From assembly GCF_947503125.1 (NCBI RefSeq), contig NZ_CANNCR010000014.1, forward strand, positions 1-64,000: 64,000 nt of DNA. The letters run 5' to 3'. The notes below the pieces were generated by a model. It saw only the letters and a list, made by a program, of their open reading frames with translations, was not told the origin of the DNA and made no database searches. The DNA comes from an uncultured Metabacillus sp. (GTDB taxonomy: Bacteria > Bacillota > Bacilli > Bacillales > Bacillaceae). The position numbers were made by a program, and so were the translations under genes. Of this stretch, positions 35,758-44,702 are shown in pieces (positions within the stretch are counted from its first letter, which is position 1; every line of letters starts with the position of its first letter).

Positions 35758-36744
35758 ATGAACGGATTAAAAGGAATCCATCACGTAACAGCAATTACAA
35801 GCAGCGCAGAAAAAAACTATGAATTTTTTACCTATGTATTAGGAATGCGTTTAGTTAAAAAGACAGTCAATCAAGATGATATTCAAACATATCATTTATT
35901 TTTTGCTGATGACAAAGGCAGTGCAGGTACAGATATGACGTTCTTCGACTTCCCTGGTATCCCTAAAGGTGTACACGGGACAAATGAAATTTTCAAAACC
36001 TCATTTCGTGTGCCAAATGACGTAGCAATAGAGTATTGGAAAAAGCGGTTTGATCGTTTAAAAGTGAAGCATACTGGTATAAAAGAACAATTTGGTAAAA
36101 TGACTCTTTCTTTTGTGGATTTCGATGATCAGCAATATCAATTGATTTCAGATGAAAACAATCAAGGTGTTGCGGCAGGTACGCCATGGCAAAAAGGGCC
36201 GATTCCGCTAGAATATGCCATTACAGGATTAGGTCCGATTTTTATTCGTATCGCAAACTTTGACTATTTCAAAGAAATGATGGAAAAGGTGCTTCAATTT
36301 AACGAAATGGCCCAAGAAGGATCATTCCATTTATTTGAAGTAGGGGAAGGTGGAAACGGGGCACAGGTCATCGTCGAAAACAACCCGGTTCTTCCACTAG
36401 CCCAACAAGGCTTTGGTACAGTCCACCATGTAGCCTTTCGAGTGGAAGACCGTAAAGTGTTAGAGGAATGGATCAAACGTATGGAAAGCTTCGGTTTTAA
36501 TACATCCGGCTATGTAAATCGACACTTTTTTGAATCCTTATATGCGAGAGTCGCTCCGCAAATTCTATTCGAATTTGCAACAGACGGCCCAGGATTTATG
36601 GGAGACGAGCCTTATGAAACACTTGGAGAAAAACTATCATTGCCTCCATTTTTAGAAGAAAAACGCGATCAAATTGAACGCTTAGTTCGCCCGATCGATA
36701 CTGTAAGAAGCACTAAAGAATTTGTGAAAGAATATGAGGATTAA
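35758..36744 (+). CDS. Ring-cleaving dioxygenase, VOC superfamily (MhqO-like)
   Basis: The 328-residue protein has two glyoxalase/VOC modules: GIHHVTAITSSAEKNYEFFTYV at residues 5-26 starts the first, and GTVHHVAFRVEDRKVLEEWI near 220 starts the second. Metal-ligand His and Glu residues are visible in GIHHVTA, in TVHHVAF and in QILFEFATDGPGF near 268. Proteins of this layout include Bacillus MhqO/MhqA, linked to quinone and aromatic stress. ATG 35758 has GGAGG 8 bases upstream. The operator-like repeats upstream fit stress-induced control. Confidence 0.82.
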   Translation: MNGLKGIHHVTAITSSAEKNYEFFTYVLGMRLVKKTVNQDDIQTYHLFFADDKGSAGTDMTFFDFPGIPKGVHGTNEIFKTSFRVPNDVAIEYWKKRFDRLKVKHTGIKEQFGKMTLSFVDFDDQQYQLISDENNQGVAAGTPWQKGPIPLEYAITGLGPIFIRIANFDYFKEMMEKVLQFNEMAQEGSFHLFEVGEGGNGAQVIVENNPVLPLAQQGFGTVHHVAFRVEDRKVLEEWIKRMESFGFNTSGYVNRHFFESLYARVAPQILFEFATDGPGFMGDEPYETLGEKLSLPPFLEEKRDQIERLVRPIDTVRSTKEFVKEYED

Positions 36745-36771
36745 TTATTAAATTAAGAAGGAAAAGAGTAT

Positions 36772-36818
36772 AACCATACTAAACTAGTTATGCTAGAGAG
36801 ACTAGATTTAGTATGGTT
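36772..36818. terminator. Bidirectional terminator between convergent genes
   Basis: AACCATACTAAA (36772-36783) and TTTAGTATGGTT (36807-36818) form a perfect 12-bp stem extended by CTAGT/ACTAG. T-rich tails on the plus strand support termination of the dioxygenase gene, and the hairpin also lies just after gdhA on the minus strand. Confidence 0.82.
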
Positions 36819-36848
36819 TTATTTGTTTCATTCTACCTACTATTACTA

Positions 36849-38243
<1,395 letters not shown>

Positions 38244-38333
38244 CTATGTGTCAGTCTCAAAAAACATAAAACGAGGAAAGTCATCCGTTTTTGTTAGATT
38301 TATTGTTATGTTGTATTTTATAATTTAATAAAT

Positions 38334-38357
38334 GATCGAATCAATATTAAGAATCGA
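38334..38357. promoter_or_regulatory. Possible LysR operator between gdhA and the LysR gene
   Basis: ATCGA at 38335-38339 and TCGAT at 38353-38357 form a spaced inverted repeat, and a further GAATCGA follows near 38382. LysR proteins usually bind such interrupted dyads between divergent genes. The evidence is positional and by pattern only. Confidence 0.35.
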
Positions 38358-38401
38358 TAAAGTTAATGCGTTTTTTGCATGAATCGAAAAGGGGTAGCAA
38401 G

Positions 38402-39319
38402 ATGGAAATTAGACAAATACGGTATTTTATGGAAGTGGCGATGCGTGAACATGTAACAGATGCGGCAGATGCCCTACATGTTGCACAGTCCTCAGTGAGC
38501 AGACAAATATTTAATTTAGAGAGTGAATTGGGGGTAGATTTGTTTATCCGGGAAGGACGCAGGGTAAAATTAACCCCGATTGGAAAGATCTTTTTAGAGC
38601 GGATGCAACATGCAATGAATGTCATTGATGATGCGAGAAGAGAGGTAGAAGAGTATCTTGATCCTGAAAAGGGAACAATTCGCATTGCTTATCCGATTAG
38701 TTTGGCTGCGCATACAATGCCAACTGTCATTTATGCTTTTCGGATGCGTTATCCGGATGCAAAATTTCAACTAAAACAAGCTCTCTATCGTGAAATTATT
38801 GATGGGGTTATAAAAGGTGACTTTAATCTTGCATTAATAGGTCCGCTGCCAATGGAAGAAAAAAAAATAGATAGGAAAATACTCTTTACAGAACATATTG
38901 TTGCACTTCTGCCAATTCATCATCCACTAGCAAAACGATCCTCTATAAAGCTTAGGGAACTTAAAGATGATCCCTTTGTGCTTTTGCCGGAAGGATTTGT
39001 GTTTCGTGATATCGTTGTCAATGCCTGCAATGAACTAGGATTTTCTCCGCATGTAGCCTTTGAAGGTGATGATATCGATGCGTTAAAGGGATTGGTTTCA
39101 GCCGGACTTGGGGTAGCACTTATGCCTGAGGTCACATTGGTAGAAGCCATTCCAAGATCAACCGTGAAAATCCCTTTAACTGAGCCAAATGTTACCCGAA
39201 CTGTTGGTGTCATCACACCAATCCACCGTTCATTGCTGCCAACAGAGAAATTATTTTATGATTTTCTCAATGAATTCTTTGTTAGATTAGATCACTTTAA
39301 TAACTTGGAAAATTTTTAA
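38402..39319 (+). CDS. LysR-family regulator, GltC-like
   Basis: This 305-residue LysR protein has an N-terminal winged helix (IRQIRYFMEVAMREHVTDAADALHVAQSSVSRQI, residues 3-36) and a C-terminal periplasmic-binding-like effector domain with a DALKGLVSAGLGVALMPE segment near 225. It reads divergently from gdhA, the classical layout for a LysR protein and its target, so it likely adjusts glutamate synthesis to nitrogen and carbon supply as GltC does for gltAB. ATG 38402 follows GGGGTAGCAAG. It may also control itself. Confidence 0.9.
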   Translation: MEIRQIRYFMEVAMREHVTDAADALHVAQSSVSRQIFNLESELGVDLFIREGRRVKLTPIGKIFLERMQHAMNVIDDARREVEEYLDPEKGTIRIAYPISLAAHTMPTVIYAFRMRYPDAKFQLKQALYREIIDGVIKGDFNLALIGPLPMEEKKIDRKILFTEHIVALLPIHHPLAKRSSIKLRELKDDPFVLLPEGFVFRDIVVNACNELGFSPHVAFEGDDIDALKGLVSAGLGVALMPEVTLVEAIPRSTVKIPLTEPNVTRTVGVITPIHRSLLPTEKLFYDFLNEFFVRLDHFNNLENF

Positions 39320-39429
39320 GTAGTAATGGAAACGAATCGATTCAAATAATAAATAAAATGATTATTTTAGTAGAGTTTATTATAACTCATAAGTTGATTG
39401 GAACGAATATGTGAGAAGGCTTTTAGAAA

Positions 39430-39527
39430 AACGTGTCAAGGGAGGCCCTACATGCACCAGGCACCAAGGAGGCTCCCAGACCACTCGCGAAAAGCGAACA
39501 CCTGGAACAGATATCAACAGTTAAGTA
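39430..39527. repeat. Dispersed intergenic repeat, copy B
   Basis: The segment contains AAGGAGGCTC and ends CACTCGCGAAAAGCGAACAC then CTGGAACAGATATCAACAG, a diverged version of copy A at 30562-30695. It lies in the 39320-39724 gap, which has no gene. Confidence 0.5.
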
Positions 39528-39598
39528 TAACATAGTCTTTATGAATCATCCGTAATCACTATTTCCTATAAACTTACAATTTATGTAAAAAAACAATC

Positions 39599-39646
39599 CT
39601 ACCTTCACATATTTCGGATATCGAAATATGTCTAAACAATAGGTAG
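39599..39646. promoter_or_regulatory. Nested palindrome before the carboxypeptidase gene
   Basis: CATATTTCG (39608-39616) and CGAAATATG (39622-39630) mirror each other around GATAT. Outside them CTACCT (39599-39604) and AGGTAG (39641-39646) also pair. The structure could be an operator or a leader hairpin. It lies about 80 bases before the start at 39725. Confidence 0.45.
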
Positions 39647-39724
39647 CCTACTCTATTACTTCTATCAACGTGAACCAGTAAGATAGAATAGTAACTAAGT
39701 TGTAGCGAAGGGGAGGAATTGTAA

Positions 39725-40786
39725 GTGAGTATGAAAAAGAAAGTTTTGTCTATTTCATTATCTAGTTTAATGGCAATAGGGGGAGTTACAGCTGTTTCAA
39801 TTCCAGCAAACGCAGTAGGCAATGGGCCAAACACGGGGAATGGTTCCATTCAAACATCGAATTTACATACATATGAAAGCATGGTTGATTATTTGAAAAC
39901 ACAGGATTCTAAGCAATCTGCGATGGAGCTTGAAGTCATCGGTAAAACGGTTAAAGGCCGTGATATTTACATGTCCAAATACTTATCAAACCCTGACAAT
40001 CCAACGGTTTTATTTTTAACCCAGCAACATGGCAACGAGCAGCTAACGACTGAAGGGGCGCTTGAATTTATTAAACACTTAGGCACGAACAAACTTAAAG
40101 ATGTCCTGGATCATGTAAATGTGCTCGTAATCCCAATGCTAAATGCTGATGGTGCAATGGGTGATGTTAACTTCTCACTTGATAACTATTTAGCTGACGG
40201 TGACCGTCACTTAACTCGATATAATGCAAATGAAGTTGATTTAAATCGTGAACATGATAAACCTGTCAGCGAAATGGAGGCAGAAGCAAGAGCACTTCAT
40301 GAAAATGTGTTTGCGAAGTATGATATTGATTATATGATTGATTTACATCATCAAGGAACACGCAGTGAAACAGACGGCGAGCTCGTATCAGGCTCAATCC
40401 TCTATCCAACAAATTCGCAGGTGAAACCAGAAGTATTAGAAGGCTCTAAAAAGCTGGGGGCAATAGTATACAACGCCATTGAAGTTACAGGCTGGGGCCA
40501 TATTGGAAAATACAACGGAGGGAATGGCGCCAATATCGGTCGTAATGGAGCAGCAATACGATATGATATCTCAACATTACTTTTTGAGATGCGCGGAATG
40601 TCAGATCATTATATTGAGTCCTATGCACTTGGTCAAAAAAGCAATGGTTATTTAATTAAACAAACGATTACGACTTTAGAGACAGCTGTAAAAGCAATTG
40701 CAGACGGCTCAATTGAAACGGCTGATACAAGCTTCTGGGATACTCTCCCGACGCAAACAAATAGAGCAGAAGAGGAAGACGAATAA
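39725..40786 (+). CDS. Secreted M14-family zinc carboxypeptidase
   Basis: The 353-residue precursor has a Sec signal peptide (MSMKKKVLSISLSS, hydrophobic core, cleavage near ANA31). The zinc ligands H102-x-x-E105 lie in TQQHGNEQL, the third His in IDLHHQGTRSE near 208, and a candidate catalytic Glu in LLFEMRGMSDHY near 285. It trims peptides or peptidoglycan-derived peptides outside the cell. The GTG start at 39725 fits GGGGAGG at 39711-39717 by spacing; ATG 39731 is the alternative. A terminator follows. Confidence 0.88.
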   Translation: MSMKKKVLSISLSSLMAIGGVTAVSIPANAVGNGPNTGNGSIQTSNLHTYESMVDYLKTQDSKQSAMELEVIGKTVKGRDIYMSKYLSNPDNPTVLFLTQQHGNEQLTTEGALEFIKHLGTNKLKDVLDHVNVLVIPMLNADGAMGDVNFSLDNYLADGDRHLTRYNANEVDLNREHDKPVSEMEAEARALHENVFAKYDIDYMIDLHHQGTRSETDGELVSGSILYPTNSQVKPEVLEGSKKLGAIVYNAIEVTGWGHIGKYNGGNGANIGRNGAAIRYDISTLLFEMRGMSDHYIESYALGQKSNGYLIKQTITTLETAVKAIADGSIETADTSFWDTLPTQTNRAEEEDE

Positions 40787-40838
40787 AAGTGAGACTTCCA
40801 TCAGTGGGAGATATACTCCCCGTTAATATGAGATAAAA

Positions 40839-40877
40839 AACTGCATCTCCTTTTTTGTCGGGGATGCGGTTTTTTTA
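40839..40877 (+). terminator. Rho-independent terminator
   Basis: AACTGCATCTCC and GGGGATGCGGTT pair with G-T wobbles around TTTTTTGTC, followed by seven T. Confidence 0.88.
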
Positions 40878-40937
40878 ACGGCTTTTAAGAAATAGTAAGG
40901 AGGTAAACAATTAGCCTGACAAGGAGCTGAGAAAAAA

Positions 40938-41129
40938 ATGGGCGCTGTTGAAAGAAATGGCTACCGATTTGAACCCGAATATAGTGTGATTAATCAAAAC
41001 GGTGCAATTCATGTATTAAATCAAGGAAAGTATATTGAGGAAATAAAATTCACATTTTCTGGAGAGTATCCGGAGTTGGATCAAATAGAACAGCTCATTG
41101 ATAAGTATTGCGAGCAGCGGGGAATTTAA
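40938..41129 (+). CDS. Small protein, YbxH/DUF5370-like
   Basis: The 63-residue protein begins MGAVERNGYRFEPEYSVINQ and ends with IDKYCEQRGI. The pattern resembles the small Bacillus YbxH/DUF5370 proteins, whose function is unknown; this recall is tentative. The annotated ATG has GGAGC about 10 bases upstream. An 18-bp palindrome, with arms GGGGAATTT and AAATTCCCC at 41119-41136, spans the stop codon and may act in transcript end formation. Confidence 0.65.
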   Translation: MGAVERNGYRFEPEYSVINQNGAIHVLNQGKYIEEIKFTFSGEYPELDQIEQLIDKYCEQRGI

Positions 41130-41176
41130 ATTCCCCCATTTAAAAAAGGAGGGATGGCTCCTGAGTTACCCGAAAT

Positions 41177-41209
41177 AAAAAAGAGTGAACAACAATAGAA
41201 TTCACTCTT
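41177..41209 (-). terminator. Terminator of the small minus-strand gene
   Basis: AAGAGTGAA and TTCACTCTT form a perfect 9-bp stem; on the minus strand it is followed by a T-run. Confidence 0.85.
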
Positions 41210-41216
41210 AACAACA

Positions 41217-41393
41217 TTATTGGCTATGGCTCTTTGTTGTCGTACTACTTGGACCTTCAGCATTATTATATGGCTCACCATAGCCCTCAAGATGATCAGC
41301 ATGCTTTATATGATACTCTGATCCCGACCCTTTTTCTTTCTTCATTGAACCCATTTGTGGCATATTTTGATCATTATTTTGCTTAGACAACAT
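41217..41393 (-). CDS. Small hydrophilic hypothetical protein, 58 residues
   Basis: The product is MLSKQNNDQNMPQMGSMKKE followed by a His/Gly/Ser-rich stretch and ending STTTKSHSQ. It has no hydrophobic segment. The composition recalls small spore-associated proteins, but I recognise no family. ATG 41393 follows AGGAGG by 5 bases, a very strong site, and a clean terminator follows, so the gene is probably real despite its size. Confidence 0.65.
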   Translation of the reverse strand: MLSKQNNDQNMPQMGSMKKEKGSGSEYHIKHADHLEGYGEPYNNAEGPSSTTTKSHSQ

Positions 41394-41532
41394 TTTCACC
41401 TCCTAAACAAATATTAGAATGCTTAGATTTAGTTAAATTATACAAGAAGCCATCGATAACTTTCCTTTGCTGATGAAGTAGGACATTTGACTGGTTACGT
41501 AAAGCTAATTACTTGTTCTGTCTGTTTTAGGA

Positions 41533-41560
41533 TGTTATATTTTATATAATATATATAACA
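41533..41560. promoter_or_regulatory. Putative operator of regulator 1
   Basis: TGTTATAT at 41533-41540 is mirrored by ATATAACA at 41553-41560. The same half-site appears before regulator 2 and before the importer genes. It lies 24 bases before the start of regulator 1. Confidence 0.55.
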
Positions 41561-41583
41561 ATCAGAAAAAGGTGAACCTAAAG

Positions 41584-42759
41584 ATGAATACTCCTTTATA
41601 TGAAAAAATATACGAACACATCATAAAACAAATAAAGCAAGGACTTTTAAGGCAAGGTGACCGTGTACCTTCAGAAAAAGACTTAGCTGATGAATTTCAA
41701 GTAAGCAGAATCACCTCAAAAAAAGCGTTAGATTTACTTGCACAAAACAACATCATTGAACGGATTAGAGGAAAAGGCTCATTTGTTGCTAAACAGGAGA
41801 GTGTATTAAGGGAATTACCTTTAACAGAAGAAGAAAGGCATGAAAACAAAAGAACGAGTAAACTAATCGCTTTAATGATCCCGGATTTCGATGATGCCTT
41901 TGGATTAAATCTTGTTAAAACAATTGAAAAAGTTTGCCTGCAAAATAATTGCAGCTTGATTATCCGCCGGACACGAGGACATATAAAAGAAGAGGAGAAT
42001 GCCATCAAAGACCTTGTAAAATTGTGTGTAGACGGAATGATCATCTTTCCTGTTCACGGAGAACATTATAATACAGAATTATTAAGGTTGGTCTTAATGG
42101 ATTTTCCACTAGTATTAGTTGATCGATATTTAAATGGAATTCCAGCTAGTTCAGTTTGTACTAATAATCAGGCAGCATGTGAAGAATTAACAAATTATCT
42201 TTTCACTCTGGGTCATACGAATATCGCCTTTTTGTCACCATCTCCAAGTGGAACATCTACGATTGAAGAAAGACTCCAAGGCTTTCATATTGCTTACACG
42301 AAGCGCGGGTTAAAATTAAATCCGAACTTTCTATTGCTTGATTTGATTAGTTCCTTGCCGCAACACATTGAAGATGGACAGGGGAACTCCAAACTAGAAA
42401 TAGATTTTCTAGCCATTAAACATTTCATAGAAAAACATTCTTCCGTTACGGCCTTTATTGTCAGTGAATATTCATTGGCAGTAACACTTAAGTATGTATT
42501 AGAAAAGCAAGGAAAAAAAATTCCTGAGGATTATTCCATTGTCTGCTTTGATTGTCCTGAAAATCGCTTAGAGGAACCGGCCTTTACCCATATCCGTCAA
42601 CACGAGGAAGAAATGGGGGAGATAGCGGTTCATATGTTAATGAAGCAACTAAAGGGAGAAAAAATCCCTAAGCATACTGTGATCAATTACACTTTAGTTG
42701 TAGGGAAATCGACAACCTCTAAATCATTTGCAGAGAATGTGAAACAATTCATTGAATAG
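41584..42759 (+). CDS. GntR/LacI-type sugar regulator 1 (AraR-like)
   Basis: This 391-residue chimera has an N-terminal GntR winged helix (YEKIYEHIIKQIKQG, then VPSEKDLADEFQVSRITSKK near residue 30-50). A LacI-type sugar-binding domain follows, containing LVLVDRYLNGIPASSVCTNN near 180-200 and VCFDCPENRLEEPAFTHIRQ near 320. This is the AraR architecture: a repressor released by its sugar ligand. It is closely similar to the next gene (42951), so the pair arose by duplication. ATG 41584 has AAGGTG about 9 bases upstream. An operator-like repeat lies just before it. Confidence 0.9.
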   Translation: MNTPLYEKIYEHIIKQIKQGLLRQGDRVPSEKDLADEFQVSRITSKKALDLLAQNNIIERIRGKGSFVAKQESVLRELPLTEEERHENKRTSKLIALMIPDFDDAFGLNLVKTIEKVCLQNNCSLIIRRTRGHIKEEENAIKDLVKLCVDGMIIFPVHGEHYNTELLRLVLMDFPLVLVDRYLNGIPASSVCTNNQAACEELTNYLFTLGHTNIAFLSPSPSGTSTIEERLQGFHIAYTKRGLKLNPNFLLLDLISSLPQHIEDGQGNSKLEIDFLAIKHFIEKHSSVTAFIVSEYSLAVTLKYVLEKQGKKIPEDYSIVCFDCPENRLEEPAFTHIRQHEEEMGEIAVHMLMKQLKGEKIPKHTVINYTLVVGKSTTSKSFAENVKQFIE

Positions 42760-42906
42760 GATTGTTTTTTGTTAAGCTGGAACTAGTATGGCCATTATTA
42801 TTTTTCCGATTTCAGCATAACTTTGAGAAAAGCAAGCTCCAATAGATGTCTGCAGTTATTGTCATCAAATATTTTAAATTTGAATAGTTGTCAAAGCACG
42901 GTTTAG

Positions 42907-42927
42907 TTGTTATATTAAATATAACAA
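42907..42927. promoter_or_regulatory. Perfect operator palindrome before regulator 2
   Basis: Arms TTGTTATATT (42907-42916) and AATATAACAA (42918-42927) are perfect mirrors around a single A. The stop-to-start gap is otherwise ordinary. The symmetric sequence 24 bases before the start strongly suggests an autoregulatory GntR-type operator. Confidence 0.7.
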
Positions 42928-42950
42928 TTTAAACTTTGTAAGGAGCTAAA

Positions 42951-44126
42951 ATGAGCCAATTATATAAGAAAATATACCTTGATATTTTAGAAGAAATTAA
43001 AAATGGAACATTAAAAACCGGTGACAAAATCCCCTCGGAAAATGAACTAGCTGAAAAGTTCAATGTAAGCCGAATTACAACAAAAAAAGCATTAGATATG
43101 TTAGCGCAGAGGAATATTATCGAGCGTTACCGAGGAAAAGGGTCCTTCGTTTCCGAAATGAACCAAGCTATTATTCAATCAACAGTAGAAAAAGAGAATC
43201 ATTTATTACTAGCTGATTCAAGTTCCAAACAGGATTTAGTCGGTTTTATTCTTCCGGGATTTGGCAATGATTACGGCTCAATATTACTTGATTCAATTGA
43301 GAAATATTGCTCAAAACAAAATCTATTGATAGTCATGAAGCAAACATTAGGAAAATCAGAACTGGAAGAAGAAGCGATCAGTTCATTAGTAAGGCTTGGT
43401 GTTAAAGGATTAATCTTTTGTCCTTCTCCGGGAAAGCATTATAACAATGCCTTATTAAGACTTGTAATCGATAATTATCCGCTAGTTTTAGTAGATCGAT
43501 ATTTAACAGGCATACCATCAAGCTCAGTTTGCATTAATAATAAAATGGCTTCTATTGAATTAACAAATTATATGCTAGAACTCGGGCATGAGCATATTGG
43601 CTATCTATCACCTTCAACAGATGGAACATCCTCCCTGGAAGATAGACTGATGGGTTTCCATGTCGCAATGGCTGAAAAGGGTGTAAGAATAAAACCAGAT
43701 ACGGTCTTGTTGAATATTGAGAGTACCAAACACCACCATTCAAATTTAAAATTTGAAAAGCTGAAAGTTGATGAAAAAGATAGAAGTGAGATTCGTCGTT
43801 TAATTGAGAATAACCCTGAAGTCACGGCATTTATAACAAGTGAATATTTAGTCGCTGTTTTACTCTATGAAGTGCTGGTTTCATTAGGTAAGAAGGTACC
43901 TGAAGATTATTCTATCGCATGCTTTGATTCTCCAACCGATATTATCGACAAACCATTTTTCACACATATATGGCAAGACGAAGAAAAAATGGGTTGCCTT
44001 GCAGTTGATATATTAATTAAACATATTCGTGAAAATGATACACCGCCTATTCACTCAGAGGTAGGATTTAAGCTCATACATGGCAGATCTACGCAAAAGA
44101 GAGTAATAAAAACTAAGCAAGTTTAA
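42951..44126 (+). CDS. GntR/LacI-type sugar regulator 2 (AraR-like)
   Basis: This 391-residue paralogue of regulator 1 has an N-terminal GntR helix set (YKKIYLDILEEIKNG, VSRITTKKALDML) and a C-terminal sugar-binding domain with LVLVDRYLTGIPSSSVCINN and ACFDSPTDIIDKPFFTHIWQ. The DNA-recognition helices of the two paralogues are almost identical (VSRITSKKALD against VSRITTKKALD), so they should bind the same operators, while the effector domains differ more. AGGAG at 42941 precedes ATG. The importer operon follows after a 576-base AT-rich leader. Confidence 0.9.
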   Translation: MSQLYKKIYLDILEEIKNGTLKTGDKIPSENELAEKFNVSRITTKKALDMLAQRNIIERYRGKGSFVSEMNQAIIQSTVEKENHLLLADSSSKQDLVGFILPGFGNDYGSILLDSIEKYCSKQNLLIVMKQTLGKSELEEEAISSLVRLGVKGLIFCPSPGKHYNNALLRLVIDNYPLVLVDRYLTGIPSSSVCINNKMASIELTNYMLELGHEHIGYLSPSTDGTSSLEDRLMGFHVAMAEKGVRIKPDTVLLNIESTKHHHSNLKFEKLKVDEKDRSEIRRLIENNPEVTAFITSEYLVAVLLYEVLVSLGKKVPEDYSIACFDSPTDIIDKPFFTHIWQDEEKMGCLAVDILIKHIRENDTPPIHSEVGFKLIHGRSTQKRVIKTKQV

Positions 44127-44142
44127 ATGGGCCAAATAAAAC

Positions 44143-44235
44143 AAAGGGTCAATCCCCCTAAAAAACACAATATATAGAAAAAAATGAAGTTCAGGTTTCT
44201 ATATTTGTGTATGTTTGGAGAGGGACAGTCCCTTT
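44143..44235. repeat. MITE-like hairpin repeat, copy 2
   Basis: AAAGGGTCAATCCCCC at the left faces GGAGAGGGACAGTCCCTTT at the right, and the inner ACACAATATATAGAAA pairs almost perfectly with TTTCTATATTTGTGT. The whole is a roughly 90-base foldback element ending in a T-run. It may also terminate transcription of regulator 2. Confidence 0.55.
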
Positions 44236-44412
44236 TTTATTTTGTCATCTACTACCAAATGAACAGGATACTATTTTGGAGAGAAATATACATATATTTG
44301 TTATATTATAATTATACATATAATTTGTAACCCTAAAATATTTTAAAAAATTAGAAAAATATTATTGACATGTTTTATTTCACATTGATATACTAATCTT
44401 GTAAATATAAAG

Positions 44413-44423
44413 TTGTTATAACA
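44413..44423. promoter_or_regulatory. Putative regulator operator TTGTTATAACA
   Basis: TGTTATAACA is a perfect 10-bp palindrome sharing the TTGTTATA half-site with the repeats at 41533 and 42907. It lies about 280 bases before the importer binding-protein gene. Confidence 0.5.
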
Positions 44424-44557
44424 TTTGATATATTTGTAGATTTTATATGAATAATTGATATGAAAATATACATGATTAGGCACTAAATCTTTCATAACAT
44501 TTTAAAACAGATTACATCTCGAGCACAATCATGGTGCGAAAATATTTTACAACTTGT

Positions 44558-44571
44558 TGTAAGCGTATTCA
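44558..44571 (+). promoter_or_regulatory. cre-like site before the importer operon
   Basis: TGTAAGCGTATTCA matches the cre consensus TGWNANCGNTNWCA with one mismatch. It lies 132 bases before the solute-binding protein start, which suggests CcpA control. Confidence 0.5.
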
Positions 44572-44702
44572 TACAAAGGGGTAAAATCATACCTTAACAG
44601 GTTTGATTTACATATATAAAGTTTTTAAATAAGGGGGATGGCTATCAGTTATTTATTTAGAAAGTGATAAAAAATTTTCAAACTAAGGGGAGGTAAGGTC
44701 TT

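Larger units (their letters stand above)
44236..44702 (+). other. AT-rich leader of the second importer operon
   Basis: No gene is visible in this segment. It contains an operator half-site TTGTTATAT at 44299-44307, the palindrome at 44413, and a cre-like site at 44558. The -10 candidates are too numerous to choose between in this AT-rich tract. The length suggests complex regulation or a long 5' leader. Confidence 0.5.
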
